From positions 282,960 through 346,959 of the forward strand of contig JALDYR010000002.1 in NCBI GenBank assembly GCA_032153715.1: a stretch of 64,000 nt of DNA. Reading direction: 5' to 3'. Below are positions 34,745 to 43,315 of the stretch, piece by piece. A program made the position numbers and the translations under genes. This stretch comes from SEAL01 sp032153715. GTDB lineage: Bacteria; Patescibacteriota; Saccharimonadia; Saccharimonadales; Saccharimonadaceae. The stretch's first letter is position 1. The number at the start of each line of letters is the position of its first letter. The notes under the pieces were generated by a model that saw only the letters and a program-made list of their open reading frames with translations, did no database searches and was not told the DNA's origin.

Positions 34745-36556
34745 ATGAATGACGAACAATTACACGCAATGCGCCACAGCCTCGCCCATATTACTGCTGC
34801 TGCAGTGCAGCGCTTGTGGCCGGAAGCAAAATTTGGCGTGGGGCCAGTGGTTGATAACGGCTTTTATTACGATATCGACCTTGGTGAGAAGAAAATCTCT
34901 GAGGCGAACTTCGCGAAGATCGAGAAAACGATGCGTAGCCTTATTGAATACGGCGATGATTTTGAACGTTTTGAAAAACCAATTGACGAGGCGATTATCT
35001 GGGCAAAAGACAATAACCAGCCGTATAAAGAAGAGTTGTTGAATGACTTGAAGCGATCAGGGACGACAGTAGCGAAGGACCTCGACGTGAATGAGCTTGG
35101 GCTTGCGGCGGACGGTGACGCGGCGATTGCGGATGTGTCGTTTTATAAGAATGGCAATTTTGTGGATCTGTGCCGTGGTCCACATGTCGCCAATACTAAA
35201 GATGTTGGTGTGTTCAAGCTCCTCCGCGTGGCGGGTGCCTACTGGCGCGGTAAGGAAAACAACCCTCAGATGCAGCGCCTGTATGGTGTCGCTTTTGCGA
35301 CGCAGGAGGAGCTCGATCAGTATCTCGAAAATCTTGAGCAAGCGAAGCTACGTGATCACCGTAAGCTCGGGAAAGAGCTTGACCTCTATACAACATCGCA
35401 GCTTGTCGGTGCGGGCTTGCCAATGTTTACGCCGCGCGGGACGGTGCTGCGTGATGTGCTGGCTCAGTATTCAAACCAGCTTCGTCAGGCGCATGGCTTT
35501 GAAAAGGTTTGGACGCCGCATATTACCAAGACGGCACTCTACGAAGCGTCTGGTCACTGGGCGAAATTTGGTGATGAGCTCTTCCTCGTCACGAGTCAGG
35601 AAACAGATGACAAGATGGCGCTGAAGCCAATGAACTGCCCGCACCATACGCAGATTTTTGCCAGCAAACCACGTAGCTACAGGGATATGCCAGTACGCTT
35701 CCTCGAGACGACCACTGATTACCGCGATGAAAAGACGGGTGAGCTTGGCGGGTTGAATCGCGTGCGCTCCCTGACACAAGATGACAGTCATGTTTTTTGT
35801 CGACACGATCAAATCGAAGATGAGATTAACGGCTTGCTTGCAAGTGCGCGTGAACTGTATGGCTCAATTGATATGAAGCTTCGCGTCCGCCTTAGTTACC
35901 GCGACGAGAGTGACGCCTATCTAGGTGACCCTGAATTATGGCAGTCAGCGCAAGATCAACTCAAGCGCGCAGTTGTTGCAAACGAGATCGAGTACTTCGA
36001 GCAAGACGGCGAAGCAGCGTTTTATGGTCCAAAAATTGACTTTATGGCAACGGATGCGCTCGGCCGCGAGCATCAGCTGGCAACCGTGCAGCTTGATTTC
36101 GTGCAGCCGGGACGCTTTGGGCTGACATATACGGATGCCGAGAGTAACCCGCAAACACCAGTCATGATTCATAGTGCGCTCCTTGGCTCAATTGAACGCT
36201 TCCTGAGTGTCTTTATTGAACATACGGCTGGCTGGTTTCCGCTCTGGGTGGCGCCAGAACAGATTCGTATTCTGACAATTAATGACACAGTGCTGGATTA
36301 TGTCGAAGAGGTTGAAGCCGTCCTTCGTCAGACTGTGTTGATGAGTCCTGTGAAATATAACGAACTACGCTTCACGCGTGATGACCGTAATGAATCACTT
36401 GGCAAGAAGATTCGTGAAGCAACGACTTGGAAGATTCCAGTGCAGTTGATTGTCGGACCAAAGGACAAGGAGTCTCGCGAGGTAAGTGTGCGAACGCAAG
36501 CCGGGGAGGAAAAAGTAACCCTTGATCAACTAGCCGAGTATCTTCGTCAGCTTTAG
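34745..36556 (+). CDS. thrS: Threonyl-tRNA synthetase, lacking the N-terminal TGS domain
   Basis: 603 residues; the usual enzyme is about 640. The protein starts directly at the editing domain (HSLAHITAAAVQRL with the HxxxH type motif), so the TGS domain is missing. Class II core motifs: PMNCPHH with the zinc Cys, RFLETTTDYRDE (motif 2), HSALLGSIERF (motif 3), then the anticodon-binding domain. The start has aaaggag upstream. Expression is controlled by the T-box leader. Confidence 0.95.
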   Translation: MNDEQLHAMRHSLAHITAAAVQRLWPEAKFGVGPVVDNGFYYDIDLGEKKISEANFAKIEKTMRSLIEYGDDFERFEKPIDEAIIWAKDNNQPYKEELLNDLKRSGTTVAKDLDVNELGLAADGDAAIADVSFYKNGNFVDLCRGPHVANTKDVGVFKLLRVAGAYWRGKENNPQMQRLYGVAFATQEELDQYLENLEQAKLRDHRKLGKELDLYTTSQLVGAGLPMFTPRGTVLRDVLAQYSNQLRQAHGFEKVWTPHITKTALYEASGHWAKFGDELFLVTSQETDDKMALKPMNCPHHTQIFASKPRSYRDMPVRFLETTTDYRDEKTGELGGLNRVRSLTQDDSHVFCRHDQIEDEINGLLASARELYGSIDMKLRVRLSYRDESDAYLGDPELWQSAQDQLKRAVVANEIEYFEQDGEAAFYGPKIDFMATDALGREHQLATVQLDFVQPGRFGLTYTDAESNPQTPVMIHSALLGSIERFLSVFIEHTAGWFPLWVAPEQIRILTINDTVLDYVEEVEAVLRQTVLMSPVKYNELRFTRDDRNESLGKKIREATTWKIPVQLIVGPKDKESREVSVRTQAGEEKVTLDQLAEYLRQL

Positions 36557-36562
36557 TGCGTT

Positions 36563-36877
36563 ATGCAGCCGGATAAAAACTTTCGCGAAAAGATCGAACT
36601 GCTGATCGCCCAGGTGCCATACGGGCAAGTAACGACGTATGGTGACTTGGCCGGGCTAGCGGGGCATGCGAACGCGAGTCGTATAGTGGGTGGTATTGCT
36701 CATTATGGCGACTCTGATTTGCCATGGCATCGGTTAGTGAATCGGTTTGGCGGCTTGGCGGCGGGCTATCATGGTGGGCGCGAGGTGCAGGCTCAGCTAC
36801 TGGAGCAAGAAGGTATTACGTGCACGAATCATATTGTTGATAACTTCGAGGAGCTGCGATGGAAGCCGAAGATTTAG
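36563..36877 (+). CDS. Alkyltransferase-like protein (ATL)
   Basis: 104 residues, the DNA-binding half of O6-alkylguanine-DNA methyltransferase. The helix and Arg finger region VPYGQVTTYGDLAGLAGH and NASRIVGG are present, but the active-site PCHR is PWHR, the hallmark of ATL proteins that flag alkylated guanine for nucleotide-excision repair. It sits 6 nt after thrS and overlaps miaA by 19 nt. Confidence 0.92.
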   Translation: MQPDKNFREKIELLIAQVPYGQVTTYGDLAGLAGHANASRIVGGIAHYGDSDLPWHRLVNRFGGLAAGYHGGREVQAQLLEQEGITCTNHIVDNFEELRWKPKI

Positions 36878-37749
36878 TACAGTTGCCGCTCGTGGTGATC
36901 GTTGGGCCGACTGCTAGTGGCAAGACGGCGCTTGCGATTAAACTTGCTACGCAGTTTGGGGGTGAAATTATTTGCGCTGATAGTCGAACGATATATAAGT
37001 GGATGGACATTGGCACCGCCAAGCCAACACTTACAGAGCGAGCTCAGGTGCCTCATTGGGGGCTGGATCTTGTTGAGCCAACTGAGCGGTTTACAGCGGC
37101 TGACTTCAAGCAGTATGCGGTGAAGAAGATAGCTGAAATTCGCGCGCGCGGCCATGTACCTTTTTTGGTGGGCGGGACGGGATTGTATGTCGACGCCGTA
37201 CTATTCGACTATCAATTTGGACCCCCTGCTGACAATACATTACGTAGACAACTTGAACAGCTTACCGTTGAACAACTGCAAGAATATTGTATTGAACGCA
37301 ACGTAATACTACCAGAAAATAAAAGCAACAAGCGCTACGTTATACGGGCTATTGAGCAAAAAAGCATAAACAATAAGAGACGAAACGAGCCGATAAGCGC
37401 AAGCATTATTGTGGGAATTGCTACGGATCGTGAGCTTTTGCGAACAAGAATTGAGCGCAGGGCTGAACAATTATTTGACGATGGTGTTGTGAATGAAGCA
37501 ATAATGTTGGGTGAAAAATATGGCTGGGAAAGTGAAGCAATGACCGGTAATATCTACCCGTTGGTCCGTACCTACGTGGCAGGTGATATGACGATTGATG
37601 AGGTGAAGAACAAATTTACAACACTTGATTGGCGCTTGGCGAAACGTCAGTTGACTTGGCTGCGCCGTAATCCGCACATCCAGTGGCTATCACTTACTGA
37701 AGCCGAACACTATTTATCCGAGAGGCTCGCACGACAATCTAATTCATGA
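36859..37749 (+). CDS. miaA: tRNA dimethylallyltransferase MiaA
   Basis: 296 residues. P-loop GPTASGKTAL, the DSRTIYKWMDIGTAKPT signature and GGTGLYVDA are all present. It adds a dimethylallyl group to A37 of tRNAs reading UNN codons. The AT-richer, Asn/Lys-rich middle (about 37240-37400) corresponds to the variable region. It overlaps the ATL gene. Confidence 0.95.
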   Translation: MEAEDLVQLPLVVIVGPTASGKTALAIKLATQFGGEIICADSRTIYKWMDIGTAKPTLTERAQVPHWGLDLVEPTERFTAADFKQYAVKKIAEIRARGHVPFLVGGTGLYVDAVLFDYQFGPPADNTLRRQLEQLTVEQLQEYCIERNVILPENKSNKRYVIRAIEQKSINNKRRNEPISASIIVGIATDRELLRTRIERRAEQLFDDGVVNEAIMLGEKYGWESEAMTGNIYPLVRTYVAGDMTIDEVKNKFTTLDWRLAKRQLTWLRRNPHIQWLSLTEAEHYLSERLARQSNS

Positions 37750-37784
37750 TATGATGGGAACAAGAAAGTTACACCAGACATACG

Positions 37785-38378
37785 ATGATTGACGCACTAT
37801 TTGGTTCAAAAACGAGGGTAAAATTACTGCACCTTTTCCTGAATAATCCAGGGAAGTCGTTTTACGTTCGCGAGATTACCCGTTTAATTGATGAACAAAT
37901 TAATTCAGTCCGTCGTGAACTCTCGAATATGATGGGTGTTGGTATTATCACTAGCGAATCAGATGATAACAAGCTGTACTATGAAGTGAATCAACGTTAT
38001 GAACACTACGTGCCCCTTCGTGCAATTTTTGCCGATCAGCATGTCGAAGCGGTGAGTGAAACAAATGCGACGACCGACTGGCGTCATCTCATTGGCGAAT
38101 TAGCTGGTGTTCGTCTAGCGCTGACGGCCGGCGTCTTTGTGAAGGGTTCAACGAGCGCGATCGATATTTTGATTGTCGGCGATGTGCCAGCGGTAAAGTT
38201 TAAAAAGGTCATTAAGGCGATTGAAAAAGTAGAGGGTCGCGAGCTAAACTACAGTATGCTTAGTTACGACGAGTTCTATTATCGATTAAGCGTTCGTGAT
38301 AAATTTATAACAGAGATACTAAATGGCAAATACTCGATTCTGGTGGATACCGATAATATGCTGAACAGTCACAAATAG
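37785..38378 (+). CDS. Winged-helix protein with nucleotidyltransferase-like C-terminal half
   Basis: 197 residues. Residues 1-75 form a winged helix (MIDALFGSKTRVKLLHLFL, FYVREITRLIDEQINSVRRELSNM). The rest resembles small nucleotidyltransferase-fold domains in HTH proteins of this kind (VFVKGSTSAIDILIVGDV). The role may be a transcription regulator. It is 8 nt upstream of the MBL-fold gene and probably cotranscribed. Confidence 0.75.
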   Translation: MIDALFGSKTRVKLLHLFLNNPGKSFYVREITRLIDEQINSVRRELSNMMGVGIITSESDDNKLYYEVNQRYEHYVPLRAIFADQHVEAVSETNATTDWRHLIGELAGVRLALTAGVFVKGSTSAIDILIVGDVPAVKFKKVIKAIEKVEGRELNYSMLSYDEFYYRLSVRDKFITEILNGKYSILVDTDNMLNSHK

Positions 38379-38386
38379 GAGGAAGT

Positions 38387-39025
38387 ATGTTTGATATTGA
38401 ATATAAAGGTGGAAATGGCGTTGTTATTTCCACGAAGAAAACGACAGCGGTTATTGATCCGAAGCTATCTATCATTGGCTTGAAGGATCTTTCTGTGAAA
38501 GACGCGGTTGAGATTGCGACTGAAGCACGATTTGCCGTTAACGGATCTGACGCACGACTTGTACTCGAAGGTCCGGGTGAATACGAACTTGGTGATTTTT
38601 CGATTCGCGGCGTGCGTGCTACGCGACATCTTGATACGTCCGCTGACGAACCAATTAGCACGATGTATCGCATTGAAGTGGGTGATGTGCGAATTGCGGT
38701 GATTGGTAATATTGCACCAAAATTACACGAAGATCAACAAGAAGAGCTTGGCATTATTGATATCTTGATCTTGCCAGTTGGCGGTAGTGGCTACACGCTT
38801 GACGCAACATCGGCGGCAACAATTATTCGTCAGATTGATCCAAAAGTAGTTATTCCTGTTCACTATGCTGACAGCGCACTGACATACGAGGTGCCGCAGG
38901 ATACGCTCGAGACGTTTACAAAAGAGCTTGCAGCGCCAGTTGAAACTGTTGGCAGTAAGTATAAGGTGAAATCAACCTCAACTATTCCGCAAGTATTGAC
39001 CGTTGTTGAAGTTACTCGTAGCTAA
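38387..39025 (+). CDS. MBL-fold hydrolase-like protein
   Basis: 212 residues with a metallo-beta-lactamase-like plan (DILILPVGGSGYTLD, KVVIPVHYAD with a late His), but the HxHxDH metal motif is missing; the matching place reads ATRHLDTSADEP. It may be a non-catalytic or altered member. A taggagg Shine-Dalgarno precedes the ATG. Its stop codon lies between the arms of an inverted repeat (39011-39020 / 39026-39035). Confidence 0.78.
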   Translation: MFDIEYKGGNGVVISTKKTTAVIDPKLSIIGLKDLSVKDAVEIATEARFAVNGSDARLVLEGPGEYELGDFSIRGVRATRHLDTSADEPISTMYRIEVGDVRIAVIGNIAPKLHEDQQEELGIIDILILPVGGSGYTLDATSAATIIRQIDPKVVIPVHYADSALTYEVPQDTLETFTKELAAPVETVGSKYKVKSTSTIPQVLTVVEVTRS

Positions 39026-39040
39026 TACGAGTAACGATGA

Positions 39041-39080
39041 CTATTAAAATAACCTCCGCATGCGGAGGTTATTTTAATAG
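39041..39080. terminator. 40-bp perfect palindrome, bidirectional terminator
   Basis: 20-bp arms (39041-39060 and 39061-39080) with no unpaired centre; ctattaaaataacctccgca is the left arm. AT-rich ends give U tracts in both directions. It separates the MBL-fold gene from the convergent rpmB. Confidence 0.88.
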
Positions 39081-39089
39081 TTGGTAAGC

Positions 39090-39293
39090 TTAATTAGCTT
39101 TGGCGAGAATGCCTTTTTTCTTTAGCGTGCGGATCGCCTGAGTGCTCAGGGTCATCGTGACTTTTTGGCCGTCTACTTCAAAAGTTTTCTTCTGAAGATT
39201 AGGCTTGAAGACACGCTTCGTGCGACGCAAAGAGAAGCTGACATTGTGGCCAAATTGCTTGCCTTTACCGGTGAGTTCACATCGTGCTGCCAT
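39090..39293 (-). CDS. rpmB: Ribosomal protein bL28
   Basis: 67 residues from the Met at 39293, starting MAARCELTGKGKQFGHNVSFS, the family N-terminus; an in-frame ATG 15 nt upstream is less likely. Basic, with FEVDGQKVTMTLSTQAIRTLKK. Single gene ending at the palindromic terminator. Confidence 0.95.
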   Translation of the reverse strand: MAARCELTGKGKQFGHNVSFSLRRTKRVFKPNLQKKTFEVDGQKVTMTLSTQAIRTLKKKGILAKAN

Positions 39294-39466
39294 GATTATT
39301 AGTTCCACTTATTTTTTACAATCTGTACCAGTATAGTCCTTTTTTAGAGAAACGTCAAGGTGATCAATGCGATAGCCTGAGGTGAAGTGGACTTTACTAG
39401 ATTTTCACCCCCTGGGCTGGTTATGCTTGGCTATGGATGGCAAAAAGCAGATAATAAGGAGAATTT

Positions 39467-40177
39467 ATGAGCTACGAACCAAACACTCATCCAGTTCAGG
39501 CGGCAATACTGCGACATTTATTGTTTTCAGTAGAAGCGAGCTTTGCTGACATTCAGCGGACCACAGCGCTAACAAGTGACCACTTTAACTTCCATATTAA
39601 GAAATTAATTGATGAAGGCTACGTAGAAAAGCGCGATAAAGCGTATCGGCTTACATGCCAGGGAAAAGAGTACTCCAATCGCATGGATACTGACGAGAAC
39701 GAGATTGAAAAACAGCCAAAGATATCAATTGCCATTACCCTTGAGCGACGCGGGGCCGGCGGGGTGCGGGAATTTCTATTTCAGCAGCGCAAAAAGAACC
39801 CTTACTATGACTTTTGGGGCCGTGTGGGTGGAAAAATGCGTTGGGGTGAGACTGTAGTCGAGGCGGCCCGGCGAGAGCTAAGGGAGGAGACAGGGCTGGA
39901 AGCTGAGCTCGAGTATCGCCTGTTGTATCATAAGCGTGACTTTGATAAGCAGACGGGCAAGTTGCTTGAGGACAAAATCTTCTTATGTGTGTATGCGACA
40001 AAATACAGCGGCACATTGATCGAGTCGTTTGAAGGTGGAGTGAATCGTTGGATGACAAATGAAGCGTTCCACCAACAACCAAAGCGATTTGTTAGCGTCG
40101 ATGACTTTCAGGATTTGATTGATCGGGGCGAGGTGTTTGCTGAGCGGGAGTTTTTCTATGACGAATCAGAATATTGA
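39467..40177 (+). CDS. Nudix hydrolase with N-terminal winged helix
   Basis: 236 residues. Residues 1-70 form an HTH (ILRHLLFSVEASFADIQRTT). Residues 90-215 are a Nudix domain with a complete box: GGKMRWGETVVEAARRELRE, then ETGL. Such proteins hydrolyse nucleotide diphosphate compounds, and HTH-Nudix fusions can be regulators that sense them. Well-placed aaggag upstream. It overlaps the HD-domain gene by 20 nt. Confidence 0.88.
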   Translation: MSYEPNTHPVQAAILRHLLFSVEASFADIQRTTALTSDHFNFHIKKLIDEGYVEKRDKAYRLTCQGKEYSNRMDTDENEIEKQPKISIAITLERRGAGGVREFLFQQRKKNPYYDFWGRVGGKMRWGETVVEAARRELREETGLEAELEYRLLYHKRDFDKQTGKLLEDKIFLCVYATKYSGTLIESFEGGVNRWMTNEAFHQQPKRFVSVDDFQDLIDRGEVFAEREFFYDESEY

Positions 40178-40805
40178 TAATCGCTCGGAGACTTCTATTG
40201 AGCGGCAGATTGATGACTTGTTGGCGCTTAGTGAGGTTGTTAACCGATTTATGGATGTCAAACGAGCGACACTGCGACATGGCCGACCGGAAACGGATGG
40301 CGAGCATACCTTACATCTGCAGATAATTGCCGTAGCTTATGCTGCCCAGTATCATCCAGAGTTAGATCTTGGTAGGGTGTCACTATACACTCTTGTGCAC
40401 GATTTTATCGAAGTCTATGCTGGTGACGTCAATAGCTTAACAGCGAGTAACGATGCGCTGGCTGTAAAAGTGCTTGTTGAACATCAAGCTTACGAGCGCT
40501 TGCAGCGTGAATTGGGAGCAGCATGGCCGTGGTTTGTCGATCTTATCGCGCAGTACGAAGCCCTCGGGGATCGAGAAGCACGGTATGTGAAGTGTTTTGA
40601 TAAGTGTGATCCAGGATTTAGTCACCTGAATAATGCCGGCGAAGCGTTGGTTAAAATGGGGGTCGTCAGCCGTGATGAGTATCAAGCGCGATGCCAAGTG
40701 GTAGGAGATAGGCTTGAGAAATTTGCCGAGGAATTTCCTGACGTTCTCACGCTTCGAAGTGAATTGCAGCGACGCGTAGGCGAGACAGCCTTTAGTGCGG
40801 TATAA
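40158..40805 (+). CDS. HD-domain phosphohydrolase
   Basis: 215 residues from the ATG at 40158. Metal-binding residues: His in DGEHTLHLQ, the HD pair in LVHDFIEVYAGD and a later Asp in KCFDKCDP. It resembles YfbR-like 5'-nucleotidases/HD hydrolases. Coupled to the Nudix gene by overlap, suggesting a shared nucleotide-cleaning task. Confidence 0.83.
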   Translation: MTNQNIDNRSETSIERQIDDLLALSEVVNRFMDVKRATLRHGRPETDGEHTLHLQIIAVAYAAQYHPELDLGRVSLYTLVHDFIEVYAGDVNSLTASNDALAVKVLVEHQAYERLQRELGAAWPWFVDLIAQYEALGDREARYVKCFDKCDPGFSHLNNAGEALVKMGVVSRDEYQARCQVVGDRLEKFAEEFPDVLTLRSELQRRVGETAFSAV

Positions 40806-40806
40806 T
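40801..40806 (+). promoter_or_regulatory. -10 box of the M50 protease gene, leaderless spacing
   Basis: TATAAT ends 7 nt before the ATG at 40814; it overlaps the 3' end of the HD gene. Confidence 0.6.
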
Positions 40807-40813
40807 AGCAGCA

Positions 40814-41452
40814 ATGAGTATTGATCTACTGCAAATCGGGATAGTCCTAGGTGTTATTTTGCTGTCTATGACGCTTCACGAAGCGATGCACGCCTTTATG
40901 GGATATTTTTTGGGTGATGACACGGCAAAGCTACAAGGGCGTCTGACATTAAATCCTATTAAGCACATCGACCTATTTTTAACGATCATTCTGCCGCTTG
41001 GCTTGGCTTTGGTTGGAGCACCAATTTTCGGCGGCGCAAAGCCAGTACCGTTTAATCCGGATCGAGTGCGCTACGATGAATGGGGCGCCGCCCTGGTGGC
41101 GGTGGCTGGGCCACTCACTAACTTCTTTTTGGCGTTTATCTCGTTTGGCTTATTTGTAGTTGCAGGTGGGTATGCGAATGACTTGGTCGGGCGGATCTTA
41201 ATGACAAGTGTCCAGGTGAACCTCGGCTTCTTTATCTTTAATATGATTCCACTGCCGCCGCTGGATGGATCACGCGTATTGTACGCACTGGCGCCAGATT
41301 TTGTCCGTCGCGGCATGGAGGCGATTGAGCAATTTGGTATTTTCTTTATTTTTGCAATTGTCCTCGTGGCAAGCCCGCTAATTGGTGCTTTTATGCAGGT
41401 GTCAATTTTCTGGTTTATCGATATTTTCTCTAAGCTTTTTATGCTGGGGTGA
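40814..41452 (+). CDS. Site-2 protease family (M50) membrane protease
   Basis: 212 residues, polytopic. HEAMH (HExxH) in the first helix region, LNPIKHID and the second metal motif PLPPLDGSRVL. Members cut transmembrane substrates. No PDZ domain. It is preceded by a -10 box at leaderless distance. Confidence 0.9.
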   Translation: MSIDLLQIGIVLGVILLSMTLHEAMHAFMGYFLGDDTAKLQGRLTLNPIKHIDLFLTIILPLGLALVGAPIFGGAKPVPFNPDRVRYDEWGAALVAVAGPLTNFFLAFISFGLFVVAGGYANDLVGRILMTSVQVNLGFFIFNMIPLPPLDGSRVLYALAPDFVRRGMEAIEQFGIFFIFAIVLVASPLIGAFMQVSIFWFIDIFSKLFMLG

Positions 41453-41468
41453 TGCTATAATAATAGGT

Positions 41469-41621
41469 GACTCAGAGTCCGCCTAGACGTGTATGATTTT
41501 CCTAATATCATTTGATCGGGATTCCGAATGATTCGCCTCCGTGGAGACGTTTTGAGGAGACCCACCTTGCAATCACGCGGGGAATATCAAGCGTCGACCG
41601 CGATCGCTCTGGGTCATTTTT
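41469..41621 (+). ncRNA. Candidate structured ncRNA of about 150 nt
   Basis: TATAAT at 41456-41461 places transcription start near 41468. The first bases gactcagag (41469-41477) pair with ctctgggtc (41607-41615), which is followed by attttt. Inside, gacg/cgtc, tgat/atca and tttcc/gggaa continue a rod, and a hairpin lies at 41508-41529. The layout (closed rod, promoter, terminator, about 150 nt) recalls 6S RNA, but I see no decisive conserved bases. It could instead be an attenuator for the downstream gene. Confidence 0.5.
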
Positions 41622-41670
41622 GTATGGTAGAATAATCGTAGAAATACCTTGTAAAACAGAAAGATACATC

Positions 41671-42546
41671 ATGAAACAGCGCATTTCCGTTCGGGCAATT
41701 ATTCGACAGGATGACAGAATCTTGCTTCTGCGACGAGCAAATGGTCGACAGACGATTTTAGGGCAATACGAACTGCCTGGCGGCAAGATAGCCTATGGTG
41801 AGCAGCCAGAAGATACACTGCGTCGATACTTGCATGATGATGCTGGATTGCATATCCAAGAGGCGCAGTTGTTTGACACGGTGACGTATATCGACCGTGA
41901 TGACCGCGACATTCAGTATGCAGTGATTGTCTATACTGTAAGTGTGGCTGATGGCCATCATGGGATCGATTTAAGTCAGAATTACGATAAGTCGCTTTGG
42001 ACAAAATCGTCAGAGTTACAACAAGAAAATATCACCGACTTAACGCATTTACTGTTGGGGATTATACATCAAGAAAAAATAACAGAGGAGAGTTTAGTTT
42101 CAACTGAACAGGTTGATGTTTCAAAAACATCAGACGGGAGTGTTATTATTTATTCAGATGGTGGGTCGCGGGGTAATCCAGGGCCGTCAGCTTCTGGCTA
42201 TGTCATTATTGACGAGCAAGAAAACGTTATTGCGCAGGGCGGTGAATATCTGGGTATCACAACGAATAATCAAGCCGAGTATCATGGGGTGCGGATTGGT
42301 CTTGAAAAGGCACTTGAGCTTGGCTATCGTCGAATTGATTTTCGGCTTGATAGTATGTTGGTCGTAAATCAAATGAACGGTATTTACAAAATTAAGAATC
42401 GAGAGCTATGGCCAATTAATGAGCGAATACGTGAGCTGCTCGGTCATTTTGATAAAGTAGCGTTCAGTCATGTGCGGCGTGAGTTTAATCAGTTAGCTGA
42501 TGGTATGGTCAATCGAACATTAGATGCACATACGAATGAGCAATAG
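41671..42546 (+). CDS. Fusion of a degenerate Nudix domain and an RNase HI-type domain
   Basis: 291 residues. Residues 1-130 are Nudix-like, but the box GGKIAYGEQPEDTLRRYLHDD has Tyr, Asp, Asp where the catalytic glutamates of REUxEE sit. Residues 150-290 form RNase H with the full set: Asp in YSDGGSRGNPG, Glu in NNQAEYHG, Asp in FRLDSMLV, and His and Asp in SHVRREFNQLADG. It should cleave RNA in RNA-DNA hybrids; the Nudix part may bind a ligand. The upstream frame continues to 41512 but crosses the ncRNA candidate; the ATG at 41671 begins the Nudix fold. Confidence 0.87.
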   Translation: MKQRISVRAIIRQDDRILLLRRANGRQTILGQYELPGGKIAYGEQPEDTLRRYLHDDAGLHIQEAQLFDTVTYIDRDDRDIQYAVIVYTVSVADGHHGIDLSQNYDKSLWTKSSELQQENITDLTHLLLGIIHQEKITEESLVSTEQVDVSKTSDGSVIIYSDGGSRGNPGPSASGYVIIDEQENVIAQGGEYLGITTNNQAEYHGVRIGLEKALELGYRRIDFRLDSMLVVNQMNGIYKIKNRELWPINERIRELLGHFDKVAFSHVRREFNQLADGMVNRTLDAHTNEQ

Positions 42547-42552
42547 TTCTGG

Positions 42553-42558
42553 TATAAT
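42553..42558 (+). promoter_or_regulatory. -10 box of rnpB
   Basis: TATAAT ends 8 nt before the first paired base of the RNase P RNA. Confidence 0.7.
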
Positions 42559-42565
42559 ACATAGC

Positions 42566-42906
42566 TAGACAGGTTGCTAGATGATCGCTGATATCGGTTA
42601 TACGATATGAGAGGAAAGTCCGGGCAGCGTAGGACATGACAGTTGTTAACGGCAACCGGGGGCGACCCTAGGGAAAGTGCCACAGAAACGAAACTACCCC
42701 TTACGGGGAAAAGGTGAAACGAGTGGGGTAAGAGCCCACAGCGAGGCATGGTGACATGTCGAGGAGGTAAACCCTGTCAGCTGCAAGGAGGTCTGCGCCA
42801 AATGAGTGTCCGCTCGCAGGCCGCTATCCGCTTGATCTTGATGGCAACATCGAGGCTAGATAGATGATCATCCACGACAGAACCCGGCTTACCGGCAAGC
42901 TGTCTA
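42566..42906 (+). ncRNA. rnpB: RNase P RNA (bacterial type A-like)
   Basis: The 5' agacag (42567-42572) pairs with ctgtct (42900-42905) as P1. The universal gaggaaagtccgggc block (from 42611) and, near the 3' end, the region with acagaacccggctta (from 42878) are the CR-I and CR-V type conserved elements. Length about 340 nt. Confidence 0.95.
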
Positions 42907-42948
42907 ACTAAAATAACTCGCGCAAGATTTGCACGAGTTATTTTAGTT
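42906..42948. terminator. Terminator of rnpB, usable in both directions
   Basis: 15-bp stem aactaaaataactcg (42906-42920) / cgagttattttagtt (42934-42948). On the minus strand it follows rplT. Confidence 0.85.
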
Positions 42949-42968
42949 TATTCGTAAGGAGTGAAAGA

Positions 42969-43313
42969 CTAGGCTTTGGCGCTCTTTACAATTGTTTCGA
43001 AGGCTTTTGGTTCGTTGACAGCAATTTCAGCAAGGACCTTACGATCAAGTTCGATGTTTGCTGCCTTAAGACCGGCAATAAGCTTACCGTAAGTAGTGCC
43101 GTTTTCACGAGCAGCTGCGTTAATACGGGTGATCCAAAGACCACGAAGATCGCGCTTTTTGTTGCGGCGATCGCGGTATGCGTATTGAAGTGCACGAATT
43201 ACGGCTTGCTTGGCAAGACGGAATGATCGTGTACGGTTATGCTGCATACCTTTCGCAGCTTTGAGAATCTTTTTGTGCTTTGCACGTGCAGTGACGCCTC
43301 GTTTTACTCGCAT
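42969..43313 (-). CDS. rplT: Ribosomal protein bL20
   Basis: 114 residues, MRVKRGVTARAKHKKILKAA start and FIxxYRDRRNKKRDLR-like core (ALQYAYRDRRNKKRDLRGLW). In other bacteria bL20 represses this operon. ctaggag Shine-Dalgarno; 2 nt after rpmI. Confidence 0.97.
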   Translation of the reverse strand: MRVKRGVTARAKHKKILKAAKGMQHNRTRSFRLAKQAVIRALQYAYRDRRNKKRDLRGLWITRINAAARENGTTYGKLIAGLKAANIELDRKVLAEIAVNEPKAFETIVKSAKA

Positions 43314-43315
43314 AA

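Noticed and set aside
41512..41670. N-terminal extension of the Nudix-RNase H protein
   Set aside because: The in-frame extension has no similarity to a Nudix start, crosses the RNA candidate with its terminator, and the Nudix fold begins at Met 41671.
42489..42749. Frame on the minus strand over rnpB
   Set aside because: The RNase P RNA is clear from conserved elements.
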